From: Epiperipatus broadwayi
Lineage: Eukaryota; Onychophora; Udeonychophora; Euonychophora; Peripatidae
Assembly (NCBI GenBank): GCA_028023455.1
Contig: JAQFVV010012402.1
Coordinates: forward strand, 14,378,483-14,442,482
Length of the DNA: 64,000 nt
Reading direction: 5' to 3'
Below are positions 37,850-48,150 of this stretch, one piece after another. The notes under the pieces are model-generated. The model made no database searches and was not told the origin of the DNA. It saw nothing but the letters and a program-made list of their open reading frames with translations. Numbering within the stretch: the first letter of the stretch is position 1; each line of letters begins with the position of its first letter. The position numbers were made by a program, and so were the translations under genes.

Positions 37850-40800
37850 ATATATATGGAGTTTTAGATTTACATTTTTAAATTTATGATATGAAGGCAA
37901 TTTGTACATACAGAAGTAATAATGTAAATGTGGTGAAACTAAATAGACAATCAAATATTATTGAGAATAATGTATTTACTTTGCAAAGCATTTTATAGAT
38001 AAAAGAGGAAACAATTGTATTAAAGCATTTAATACTTTGTATGTAACTACTATAATGTGTAATGCAGATGAACATATAGACATGAAGTTATGTCATCCTG
38101 GTATATATATACCAAAGCTGTAAATGGCAATAGCTAATTGCTTTCATATATAAATCAATAGCAACTGTTGTCATGGCAACTTCAAAAGATAATAAATGGT
38201 TTCCATTTATTATCTATTGAAATTGTGCTGACAATAGAGTGATAATTTTCTGTTAGTTTATTTAAGCTTTGGCTGTTATGATGTGATTTTTATATGAGAA
38301 CAGTTAACTATTGGTAGTTATGGCTTTATTATGACTAAAGTTAGTAGTAATTCATTTGAAAAAATGCAAAAATGATTATTTGTTAATCTTTCTTCAAACA
38401 GTTTATTTTTGCTTATTGAATGTATTTTATTTAAAACTTCTGAATAGATTTAATTTTAATCTGCTTCTGTCATGTTTTTTCACTCATTGTTTATTTAAAG
38501 ATCTTATGCCAAGATAGACAGAATCTTTTAATTATTCTATTAAGATTGCTTTAACATTAGATTGCTAATTTTCTATTAATTAAACTTTGGCTATTTTATA
38601 TTTATATATATATAAGCCTAATTAATGTTTCCCTAGTTTCACATTTCCATAGCAATGCAGGATATTTATAAAGAAATATAGGTTTTGTTAATGTGATTTC
38701 ATGTGTACTTATTAGGTGAGAGGATCAGAGATTAAACTGATTAAGGAAGCAAAGATTAGCCTGCTAGAAAATAATCATAGCACTTAAAAAAGACAGTAAT
38801 TAGTGCTATAAAATTTTATTCTCCATGCTTTGTCAGCCTTCAAGCTTCATACATCAAAAATATGGATTTATTATAATTAATGGCAACTATTACATGGTTA
38901 CTGTGGTAAAAAAAATATTGTGATACTTATGAATAATAATTGAATTTGTTTCATGATCACAATATTGTGAGTGATTAGCAATAAATCTTTTTAACATTTT
39001 TATTGAATTGATATTTACATTTTATAACATTTAAATAAACAAGTATATATTTTTCTATTAATGTCTAATATTGTACTGCCATTATAAAGCACTTTACTCA
39101 GTTAATTTAGATAATTTGTTTTTCAGGATTATGCCAATAGTATCTTCAATTTTTGTATTTTTCCTTTTTTTATTTATATTACTAAAGATCATTATTTTTC
39201 AATAGATAATGTTAAAATAAATGTTGTAATATATTTTATTAATTCTAAATGAAATATCAATGAAATTTTAATGACTACTATAAATGTTCTCACTTCTAAA
39301 ACATTATAAATAAATTGTATGGCTCCACCACTGATTATTAGAAATGAACTGATATTGAAGTATCTCACACTTTTTTTTTTTTATTGATGTTAGTGGAAAT
39401 AAATCTACCAAATTTTGAGATGCCATATGATTCTCTCTGAAATATTTAGTGTGTTAAAATAAAATGAATTTGGGGAACTAAATATTAATTGTACTAATTA
39501 ATCTATACTTATTAATAATTAGTGTTCAAATCCATATTAAGAATATAACATCTTCTGGGTGCATTTGTAAATACAGTTGTGAGATGAAGTCAACAAACTC
39601 GATTTAAGTAGTTTAGTGCAATGGCAGGCTGCGAATTTCAGGATCTATGAATCGCTGCCCATCTCTGCCAATTGCAGTGCTTAAAGTGCTTATAAACTTC
39701 CCTAGCGTTAAACCATTCAATTATTATAATTATTATTAGACAGTATTTCCAAATCTGTATTAATTCATTTGATTTAATACAATCGTTTTCCATCTCTTGG
39801 CATGGTTAGTGAAAATTTGTGAATAATAGTAAATTGTGTACAAGGTTGTTTTTAATATATATATTATATAATGAGCATGCCAATAGCTCTTAACAAGCTT
39901 TTCAGAATATCCCTATCCTTAGATCGGTTTCATGCTTTTGGCATTCCTCAGTAAGGCGCTAGGATATTCAAGCATTATATTTAAATTGTCACATGATATA
40001 TGACTTGATTTCTTTGCAATTATATATATATTTAGTAAAGTTTTTTTCAACATTTATACAGTGAGATTGTCATATCTGTAGCATAGTGTGTTTCTGTGAA
40101 TAGTAACAAATTGTTATCTATATAACGGATATGCATATTAAGACAATAACAAAAATAATTACTAAAAAAAATAGAATATTATACAATTTTTAATATATAG
40201 ATATATATTGTAATGAAAACAAAGAGTAGGGTATATGGATACAAATTCAATCAATAAATAAATGATTGGCTTGAGGACCGTTTCCATGATTGGCTGTTTA
40301 ATCATTGTGTATAAATTTATATAGATCTCTCATGTATTCTGAAAATATCAAAGATTAAAATAAAGTATCATTGTAACACAAGTATGCACGTGTAAAACTA
40401 GATCCATAGCTATTGCATTTTTATAATATAGTTTTAGCAATAAACAAAGAATAATATTCAAAATGTAAAACTTGCTATGAAGTCCAAAATATTTACTTTT
40501 GATAATATTATAAAAGCTGTCTTTAATTAAATTATAAAACTAGTGTTGATTACTTTTTAATTAATAGACTAGCTGTATACAACTTATACAAATTATTGTC
40601 GTTTGCAATATTGTCTTAAATACTTATTTTTATATCAAGGGATATTTTGAATAAATAACAAAGCATTAAATAGAAAGAACTTTTACAAATTTTTGTGGGA
40701 TGTCTTTATATTAAGCTTTTTTAAATGTAAATATCTGTAACTAAATATATCTTTAATACCATTATCAAGTCAAATATAGCCTTTTTTCTATGTTCTGCAT

Positions 40801-42989
40801 TTTGTAAATATATATCATGAAGAAGACTAAAATTCCACACACCTTCAGTATCGCTATACATATCCTATTTGTCTTAATTAATTGCTAAAGTATGATGAAA
40901 CGATGGGTTGCATGACATATTGTGTGTACAACAAAATTTATTTCAGTAATAACATAAATATATTAAAATGTAAAATAATTTTTTTTTTATCTTAATAAAA
41001 TTAATAAGCTTTTGTACTAGACCAGAGGTGAGAATGTGGCTATTTTGAAGCTCTTATGCGGCTTTATCCATAATTTAAAATTTGCATTGCAAAATCGATT
41101 TATTACACCGTACATGCGGCGCTATCGACCAATGGTATCGACTTTGGCTGTACCTCAATCCCAGTCTTTCACTGTGGAACATAGCATCACATGTGCATCA
41201 CTGCTTACATTGAGGTTAAGTTAATGTAAATTTAATATGTTGATCACCTACCATGTCTAGAAAAAGAAAGAACATTTAATATTCAGTGGGAGCTACATTA
41301 TTTCATTATTTCCCTGAAAGATAAAATGGTATACTTGTTGTGTAATACAGTGTTAACAAGTTTTAAAAAAATCCAACGCAAATCAACATTATTTAACTCA
41401 TAAAGAACACAAATATGTTAAATTAGAAGGAGAAGCTTGTCAAACTCCACTTCAAAAATTGAAAAAAGAAAAACTGCATCAACAGGCAGGTTTTAGTGCT
41501 TTTTTAAAGAAGAATATTACTGCAGTTGATGTTACATACAAAATAGAACATATACTTGAGGAAAAAAGAAAACCATTAAATGATGTAGAAATAATAAAAG
41601 AGTGTATTGTTGTATCAGTGGGCTGTTGAGATCCAGAAAAAGTTGATATATATATATATAGGCAAAGAATTACCTCTTTCAAAAAGAACTATAACTGATA
41701 GCATGAATTTTCTCGAATGTGACAGGACAACTTTGCTCAATAATTGAAAATAAAGATGTATATTTTTCAATACCTTTAGATGAAAGCACTGATAAAACTG
41801 ACTCAGCTTAAGTATTGTATTTTATTCATATGATAATTAAAGATTTTTATTGTTACAAACTCAACTTTATAGAAATATGTCATCAATCAGAACTAAATCT
41901 TAATAATCTGGTCAGCGTTTGTGCTGTCGGTGCACTTTTCATGAGAGGCAAGTGAGAAGGATTCATTTCTTTGCTTAAAAAAAAAAAGACAATTCAAATT
42001 TGGAAAAGTTAATATCTTTCCACTGTATATTGCACCAGTAAAATCTTTATATTAAATCAACTATTCTACACAATACTGTAAATAAAGTTATTGTAATTGT
42101 TAACTTTATTTGAATGAATGCAGTGCATCATCGTGAATTCCGAAACATGCTTACATTAGATGATGAAACATAATCTTGATTTATCCTATTATTGTAAAAT
42201 TCACAGGTTATCAAGGGAACAAATTTTGATTAAAGTTTTAACTTTACAAGAACAAATTTTACACGGAACAAGAAAAACCGTGTGAATTATCAGATAAAGA
42301 ATTTTGTAGAAACACTGCAAAATAATTTAAATGTTTCCCTGAAAGTTAAGACTAAACATATGTATATGTGGCAAAAAATTCAGGCGTTTCGAAAAAAGTT
42401 GACACTTTTCAAAACTTTGTTATTTTGCTCAGTTATATCTGAAGAACATTTCTCACAATTATCAAAAATCTTAAACAAGCAGAAATATGAACCTGAAAAC
42501 TTTGATAATTATATAGCTGTCTTGGATTCCTTAATTGAATAATACATGGAAAGGTTTTCAAATTATGAAGTGCGTATTTTTTGCAATGTAATTAGCTTTT
42601 GAATCACATCTGATTGATATCTCAAAAGCACATACAGAACTATAAATGGAATTAATTGAGTTGGGAGAAAATAATATGAAATCTCTTTTTGATAGCAAAA
42701 AATATCATATTGAAATACGGAAAAATGCAGTCGGATACCCATGCTTTTGTCAACATGCATGCCGTTTATTTTCCTGTTTTGGAAATACTTATTGTTGTGA
42801 GTCAACATTTTTATATGTGATACAAATTTAAAAACATTTAAGGTCATAGATAACTGATGCTAATTTAGAAGATCAACTTAAACAAAGGCAAAACTCTTTT
42901 CTCCATACAGTAGTGCCACCCTGTGCTAACCAGAGTAATCAATAGATGCCAGAAGGCTTGTGCATAAAATCCCTATCCAGTGCCTACTC

Positions 42990-43048
42990 ACCCAATATCC
43001 CCAGACTAGTTTCTCGCTTGTGGCCATCATCAGTGAGGAGCCTTGGAT
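42990..43048 (-). ncRNA. Hammerhead ribozyme, minus-strand copy of the array
   Basis: On the minus strand: ATCCAA and TCCTCA (stem I 5' side), CTGATGA, stem II TGGC-cacaa-GCGA, GAAAC-ta-GTC, then TGGGGA and TTGGGT closing stem I. One stem II pair is a G-G mismatch compared with the + copies, and the outer stem has a G-U. The catalytic core is intact. The mismatch probably weakens folding. Confidence 0.8.
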
Positions 43049-43811
43049 CTGAGAGCACTGCACCTAGATCTTAGGATCTAATGCAAACCGCCAGCAGCCA
43101 CCTTTTAACTCTATTTTACTACAAAACTATGAGAATGAAATTGGAAAACACAAAAAATATTTAAAATCTAAGCTCAATAGCTTATATAGTCATATGGGTC
43201 TGAACTCAATTCAGCACCCATACATTTTGGTGTCTTTGGCTCTTAAACAACCATAGCCACCACTATCCTATTAGGCAGGATTGGTGTTAAACCACTAAAC
43301 ATCACATGATCACCATCTCATACTAGCACATAATTGTTGTAAACAAAGGCAAAACTCTTTTCTCCATACAGTAGTGCCACCCTGTGCTAACCAGAGTAAT
43401 CAATAGATGCCAGAAGGCTTGTGCATAAAATCCCTATCCAGTGCCTACTGGCATCTATTGATTACTCTGGTTAGCACAGGGTGGCATTACTGTGTGGAGA
43501 AAAGAGTTTTGCCTTTGTTTACAACAATTATGTGCTAGTATGAGATGGTGATCATGTGATGTTTAGTGGTTTAACACCAATCCTGCCTAATAGGATAGTG
43601 GTAGCTATGGTTGTTTAAGAGCCAAAGACACCAAAATGTATGGGTGCTGAATTGAGTTCAGACCCATATGACTATATAAGCTATTGATCTTAGATTGAAA
43701 ATATTTTTTGTGTTTTCAATTTCATTCTCATAGTTTTGTAGTAAAGTAGAGTTAAAAGGTGGCTGATGGAGGGTTGCATTAGATCTTAAGATCTAGGTGC
43801 AGTGCTCTCAG

Positions 43812-43870
43812 ATCCAAGGCTCCTCACTGATGATGGCCACAAGCCAGAAACTAGTCTGGGGATATTGGAT
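43812..43870 (+). ncRNA. Hammerhead ribozyme (type I), best-preserved copy
   Basis: All conserved parts are present. Stem I outer ATCCAA (43812-43817) pairs with TTGGAT (43865-43870), and inner TCCTCA (43821-43826) pairs with TGGGGA (43857-43862, one G-U). The core is CTGATGA (43827-43833). Stem II is TGGC (43834-43837), loop CACAA, GCCA (43843-43846). GAA-A follows at 43847-43850. Stem III is A-C with G-T around a two-base loop TA (43850-43855), and the cleavage base C is at 43856. The 2-bp stem III is the minimal form known from retrozymes and Penelope-like elements, where dimeric RNA often folds better. It self-cleaves between 43856 and 43857 by prediction. Confidence 0.9.
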
Positions 43871-44271
43871 GAGTAGGCACTGGATAGGGATTTTATGCAC
43901 AAGCCTTCTGGCATCTATTGATTATTCTGGTTAGCACAGGGTGGCACTACTGTATGGAGAAAAGAGTTTTGCCTTTGTTTACAACAATTGTGTGCTAGTA
44001 TGAGATGGTGATCATGTGATGTTTAGTGGTTTAACACCAATCCTGCCTAATAGGATAGTGGTGGCTATAGTTGTTTAAGAGCCAAAGACACCAAAATGTA
44101 TGGGTGCTGAATTGAGTTCAGACCCATATGACTATATAAGCTATTGATCTTAGATTGAAAATATTTTTTGTGTTTTCAATTTCATTCTCATAGTTTTGTA
44201 GTAAAGTAGAGTTAAAAGGTGGCTGATGGAGGGTTGCATTAGATCTTAAGATCTAGGTGCAGTGCTCTCAG

Positions 44272-44330
44272 ATCCAAGGCTCCTCACTGATGATGGCCAC
44301 AAACCAGAAACTAGTCTGGGGATATTGGAT
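44272..44330 (+). ncRNA. Hammerhead ribozyme, second plus-strand copy
   Basis: Identical to 43812-43870 except AAGCC to AAACC in the loop-closing position of stem II, leaving TGG-CCA as three pairs. Core CTGATGA at 44287-44293, cleavage after C44316. With the 43856 site it would release a unit-length 460-nt RNA. Confidence 0.87.
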
Positions 44331-45391
44331 GAGTAGGCACTGGATAGGGATTTTATGCACAAGCCTTCTGGCATCTATTGATTATTCTGGTTAGCACAAG
44401 GTGGCACTACTGTATGGAGAAAAGAGTTTTGCCTTTGTTTACAACAATTATGTGCTAGTATGAGATGGTGATCATATGATGTTTAGTGGTTTAAGATCAA
44501 CTTAAGCTATGAGTTACAAAGCTAGAATCAAATATTTAATTACTTTCAAGCAAGAAGCAAATGCAAAAGTCTCATTAACTTACATTATTTTGTAAATCTA
44601 AAATAAAACAATTGTTACTAATTACCTAAATTTTTTATGTACTTATGTGCAATTCATACAAAAATATTACTTTTTTGTGTTTTGTTTATTATACAATAAA
44701 TCCATAAAAATATAACAAATGAGCATTTAAATAGAGGTTTGAAAAGTTATTATTTATTAACTACTACTTAGTATTTATTTTAGTTTACTATAAGTATTAG
44801 TGTAAAACAAATTCAGAAAATTCATGTGGTTTTTTCACTACTGCCGAAGTTGAATGTGGCCTTCCATTGTGAAAAGATTTCCCACCCCTGTTCTAGACAT
44901 TGTTTTTATGATCTTCTTAAATGATTTATACTTTATATTTATGTTAAAATGACTTTATTATTGAAGGAGAAAGTAAATGACATGAAAATATTACTTATGC
45001 TGTCATAAAATTCAAATAATCGGCACTCATTCTCATTAAGATATTAGATGCAATAAATATGTCGTTAAGAATGACCATAAACTAAAATATTTAAAATATA
45101 TAACATCCAATTCATTACATATACTTAATAAGACTCATTCCGTGTCTAGTGTACATTGGTGTATATATGTAATATGGATATTATTATGGAAAATCCTTAA
45201 AATAATTATTTATGTAATGATAAACATTATATTACAATAGGAATGATTTTTATATGCTTTTTTTATTAACTTGCCATGTCAGTCTATGCCTATAGTTTTG
45301 AAATTTGCTCCAACTGAGATTTTTTTAGTTTTAACAAAATAATATGTAAAAAAAATTTTTTTAAATAATGAGTTTATGTGAACAGTACTAG

Positions 45392-45697
45392 CCGACTAAA
45401 AAGTAGAAAAAAACTGAATCTCAGTTAATTTGCCATTCTTGGAAAATATCAGAGATTTTAAGAATCTAGACTTATTATAAAATAATTGAAAATTGCAGGA
45501 ATAGTGTCATTTCATAAAAGCATTTGAGGCCTTTTTGATTTTTATGATTTATTTCAGTCACAAATGCTTTTGTGAAATGACAGTATTCTTGCAATTTTCA
45601 ATTGTTTTATATATTAAGTCTAGATTCTTAAGATCTCTGATATTTTCCAGGAATGGCAAATTACCTGAGATTCAGTTTTTTTCTACTTTTTAGTCGG
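45392..45697. repeat. Foldback (MITE-like) element, 306 bp
   Basis: Arms of about 135 bp are near-perfect reverse complements around a short AT-rich loop (about 45530-45560). Landmarks: CCGACTAAAAAGTAG facing CTACTTTTTAGTCGG, TGAATCTCAG facing CTGAGATTCA, AAGAATCTAGACTTA facing TAAGTCTAGATTCTT, and CTGTCATTTCACAAAAGCAT read from the right arm. There is no coding capacity. A TA-type duplication is possible at the ends but not certain. Confidence 0.75.
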
Positions 45698-46489
45698 ATT
45701 ACTTTTTTACTTTTCTAGCATTATTTTAATTTTTTTTTTACATATTATTTTTGACTGTATGAATGGTAAAGATTCTGCTTCATCCTACTCCAAAATTAAA
45801 TTATAAAGGATTGTCAATACGACCATATTATTGTATTCTTACTATCATCAAGATAACGAAGCACATCATGAGGAAGTTGTAGCAAAAACCTTAATTTATG
45901 CACTTCCTTTTTGAGATTTTACAATACTTTTTGTTAAAATTGACACTTTTGACTATCTAACAGATTCTAAATCTGTAAAATGCAACTGTATTATATTATT
46001 TTTTGATTATTTACCTAAAACTCGATGAAAGTTGCAAATTCAAAAGTTTTTCTAAAAGAGTCTATAGGCGTAATAGAAAAGAAATAGTAATTTTATATAT
46101 TTATAAAATTATTTCTGTAGGTTTATTTATTAAAGAATAAAGTTGGGTAATTTTATAACAATAGTAGTTATTCATTAATATAAAATAATATAAATATTTT
46201 TGAAAATTAACAATATTATAAATTAAAATTGCATATTTAAAATTACTTTTAAAAGTTAATAGTTATTTCGGAAATTATGTTTTTAAAAAATTGACAACTT
46301 TTTAAAAAAGATAGATACAATGTTGAGTAAAATTTGATTTTTGTAATACAACTCAATGCAAAAAATAAAATTATATAATGTATATTCATATCCATATTAA
46401 CACATAATGGCTACATGATTTTATAGCATTAGTGCTAGAACTGGTATCTGATATTCTTGTTGAGAGAAGTATTATTTTGTGGTATAATT

Positions 46490-46873
46490 ATGGTTCCAAA
46501 TTTGATTTTTTTTTAAAAAATTATAAACATTATTTACAATAAATACTATATTATATTAAAAAAATTTAAAAATATAACTATAAAATCACAAAAAATAGTG
46601 AAATAAAACTAGTCTTGTGTACAGTAGCTTTAAACTGGAATCAATTGATTTCTTTCTTACGATTAATTATTTTAATGAAATAAATTTGATTTGTTTATTA
46701 TAAGCGTTATTCAGAAAAAAAATGTAATATTTGCATAAAAAAGTAGAAAAAAAATTAATCATAGATTGCAATAAATGAAGCTTTTGTCTTGGTAAAATTA
46801 TGATCTGTTATTATAATGAAATAATTTGATTTTATTTATTACAAACATTATTTACAATTAGTATTATAATATT
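46490..46873 (+). repeat. Local 140-150-bp tandem repeats forming the target site
   Basis: A segment running from AATTTGATTT through ACAAACATTATTTACAA to GTATAAAAAAGTAG and ATAGATTGCAAAAAATGA occurs in diverged tandem copies at about 46490-46560, 46672-46780 and 46815-46870. The last copy continues at 47719-47790 after the inserted element, so the neighbouring copies serve as related empty sites. Confidence 0.55.
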
Positions 46874-47736
46874 AATAAGCCAATAAGCTAATGCACATGC
46901 GCTTTGTAGATGTAACTATATAAATGAATACTCCCACTTTTTTCAAACACAAGATAAAGTCTTTGGGAAAAGATAGTCTGAATCCATCTATCTTTTCAAC
47001 CCAAATGTTTATATATGGGCAAATCTTAAGTGTTTGGAAATGTCTTGTTTATATATGTTTAATTTAATAGGAATGAGTTATCGTAAATTCTAGAAATTTC
47101 GCAAGCCTCATTCATTCACGTAGTAATAAAGTAATTTAAAGTGATCAATTAATATCTTCACGCTCTCATTTCCAAACACTTAAGATGTGCCCATATATAA
47201 ACATTTGGGTTGAAAAGATAGATAGATTCATTCTATCTTTTCCCAAAGACTTTATCTTGTGTTTGAAAAAAGTGGGAGTATTCATTTATATAGTTACATC
47301 TACAAAGTGCATGCGCGTTAGCTTATTGGCTTATTAATATTACAGTTATTAAACATTGCGCTACATAAAATAAATGTCTTGTTTATATATGTTTAATTTA
47401 ATAGGAATGACTTATCGTAAATTCTAGAAATTTCGCAAGCGTCATTCATTCACGTAGTAATAAAGTAATTTAAAGTGATCAATTAATATCTTCACGCACT
47501 CATTTCCAAACACTTAATATCTGCCCATATATAAACATTTGGGTTGAAAAGATAGATGGATTCATTCTATCTTTTCCCAAAGATTTTATCTTGTGTTTGA
47601 AAAAAGTGGGAGTATTCATTTATATAGTTACATCTACAAAGCGCATGTGCATTAACTTATTGGCTTATTAATATTACAGTTATTAAACATTGCGCTATAT
47701 AAAATAAATGTCTTGTTTAATTAGTATTATAATATT
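46856..47736 (+). mobile_element. Unknown tandem element: 335-bp units, inverted head, 15-18-bp TSD
   Basis: An 845-bp insertion (46874-47718) lies between copies of AATTAGTATTATAATATT (46856-46873 and 47719-47736). The first 160 bp are inverted, followed by two direct units; AATGTCTTGTTT recurs near 47040, 47375 and 47708, a period of about 335 bp. Each unit contains strong hairpins: GAAAAGATAGA with TCTATCTTTTC, an outer CAAACAC/GTGTTTG pair, and GAATGAG with CTCATTC. No coding frame, no terminal CA/TG and no recognisable ribozyme. The layout copies that of the retrozyme-like array 2.4 kb upstream. Confidence 0.65.
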
Positions 47737-48104
47737 TGTATAAAAAAGTAGAAGAAAAAATAACAATAGATTGCAAAAAATGAAAAATAAAACTATATTT
47801 AAACTACGGCTGTACAAGATACTACAAAAAGATGGCATAAAACTTGCATGATGCAAGCAAAATTAGAACTAATTTGATTTTTGCAAAATACAGATATCAT
47901 CTGGAAAGGTACTGAGATGTCTGTTCTATTAAAAAAATTCTATGAAATGAAAATATATGAAATTTTTTGCAATATCATTTATCAATTGTAGTTATTGAGG
48001 GTTAAATACATTATTTAATATAAATAATAGAATTATAAAAATATAATGTGTGCATATAAAAACCATCAAAATAAATTTATTGTGTTTATATAAATAGTTT
48101 AGTG

Positions 48105-48150
48105 TATAAAACTTTGAAGAAGATTGATAAACAATCAAAGCTGTTAGACA
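48105..48150 (+). repeat. Penelope-type terminal hairpin motif, isolated
   Basis: TTTGAAGAAGATTG-ataaa-CAATCAAAG followed by CTGTTAGAC parallels TTTTGAAGAAGATTG...CAATCGAAAC and CTGTAAAAGAC at 61214-61252, just after the GIY-YIG remnant. It marks a decayed 3' end of a similar element. Confidence 0.45.

Larger units (their letters stand above)
42882..44492 (+). mobile_element. Retrozyme-like tandem array of 460-bp hammerhead units with inverted head
   Basis: A 1611-bp insertion flanked by the 13-bp duplication AAGATCAACTTAA (42869-42881 and 44493-44505). The first 567 bp (42882-43448) are in reverse orientation (1.2 units). From 43449 the sequence runs forward for about 2.3 units. The period is 460 bp (cleavage sites 43856 and 44316 on +; TGCCTAC at 42981 and 43442 on -, 461 apart). 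Each complete unit carries a hammerhead ribozyme, a 16-base palindrome TAGATCTTAAGATCTA (43780-43795) and no coding frame. Units are about 97-99% identical. Tandem hammerhead-bearing units with target-site duplications and no protein are the defining features of animal retrozymes, non-autonomous elements that spread through circular RNA. Confidence 0.85.
41440..44600 (+). pseudogene. hAT transposase pseudogene, split by insertion
   Basis: Scattered frames give FSAFLKKNITAVDVTYKIEH and ILEEKRKPLNDVEIIKEC (41491-41610); YFSIPLDESTDKTDSA (41761-41811), containing the DEST motif; FVETLQNNLNVSLKVKTKHM within the open frame 42282-42542; and MELIELGENNMKSLFDSKKY with CRLFSCFGNTYCCESTF (42646-42810), the hAT C-terminal dimerisation region. 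ITDANLEDQLK follows at 42852-42882 and is cut by the insertion; the reading resumes after 44493. The order and motifs match the GTF2IRD2/ZBED5 class of domesticated hAT-like transposases. It has many stops and frameshifts and is non-functional. Confidence 0.8.
41023..44890 (+). mobile_element. hAT transposon (GTF2IRD2/ZBED5-like), interrupted
   Basis: The left terminus is CAGAGGTGAGAATGTGGC and the right terminus ends GATTTCCCACCCCTG (reverse complement CAGGGGTGGGAAATC), the CAGRGGTGRGAA style of hAT ends. The flanking 8-bp duplication is TACTAGAC (41015-41022) and TTCTAGAC (44891-44898), 7 of 8 identical. The body is 3868 bp including a 1.6-kb nested retrozyme-like insertion, leaving about 2.2 kb of hAT sequence. 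It carries a frameshifted transposase (separate entry). Confidence 0.85.

Noticed and set aside
29229-37854. 5-bp target-site duplication of the LTR retrotransposon
   Set aside because: Both flanks are (TA)n, so TATAT/ATATA matches prove nothing.
47070-47115. Twister ribozyme in the 335-bp unit
   Set aside because: CGCAAG is reminiscent, but the other conserved twister segments and pseudoknot partners were not found.
46880-47715. CRISPR-like or satellite array
   Set aside because: Only two direct units plus an inverted head inside a target-site duplication; no short regular repeats and spacers, and the genome is eukaryotic.
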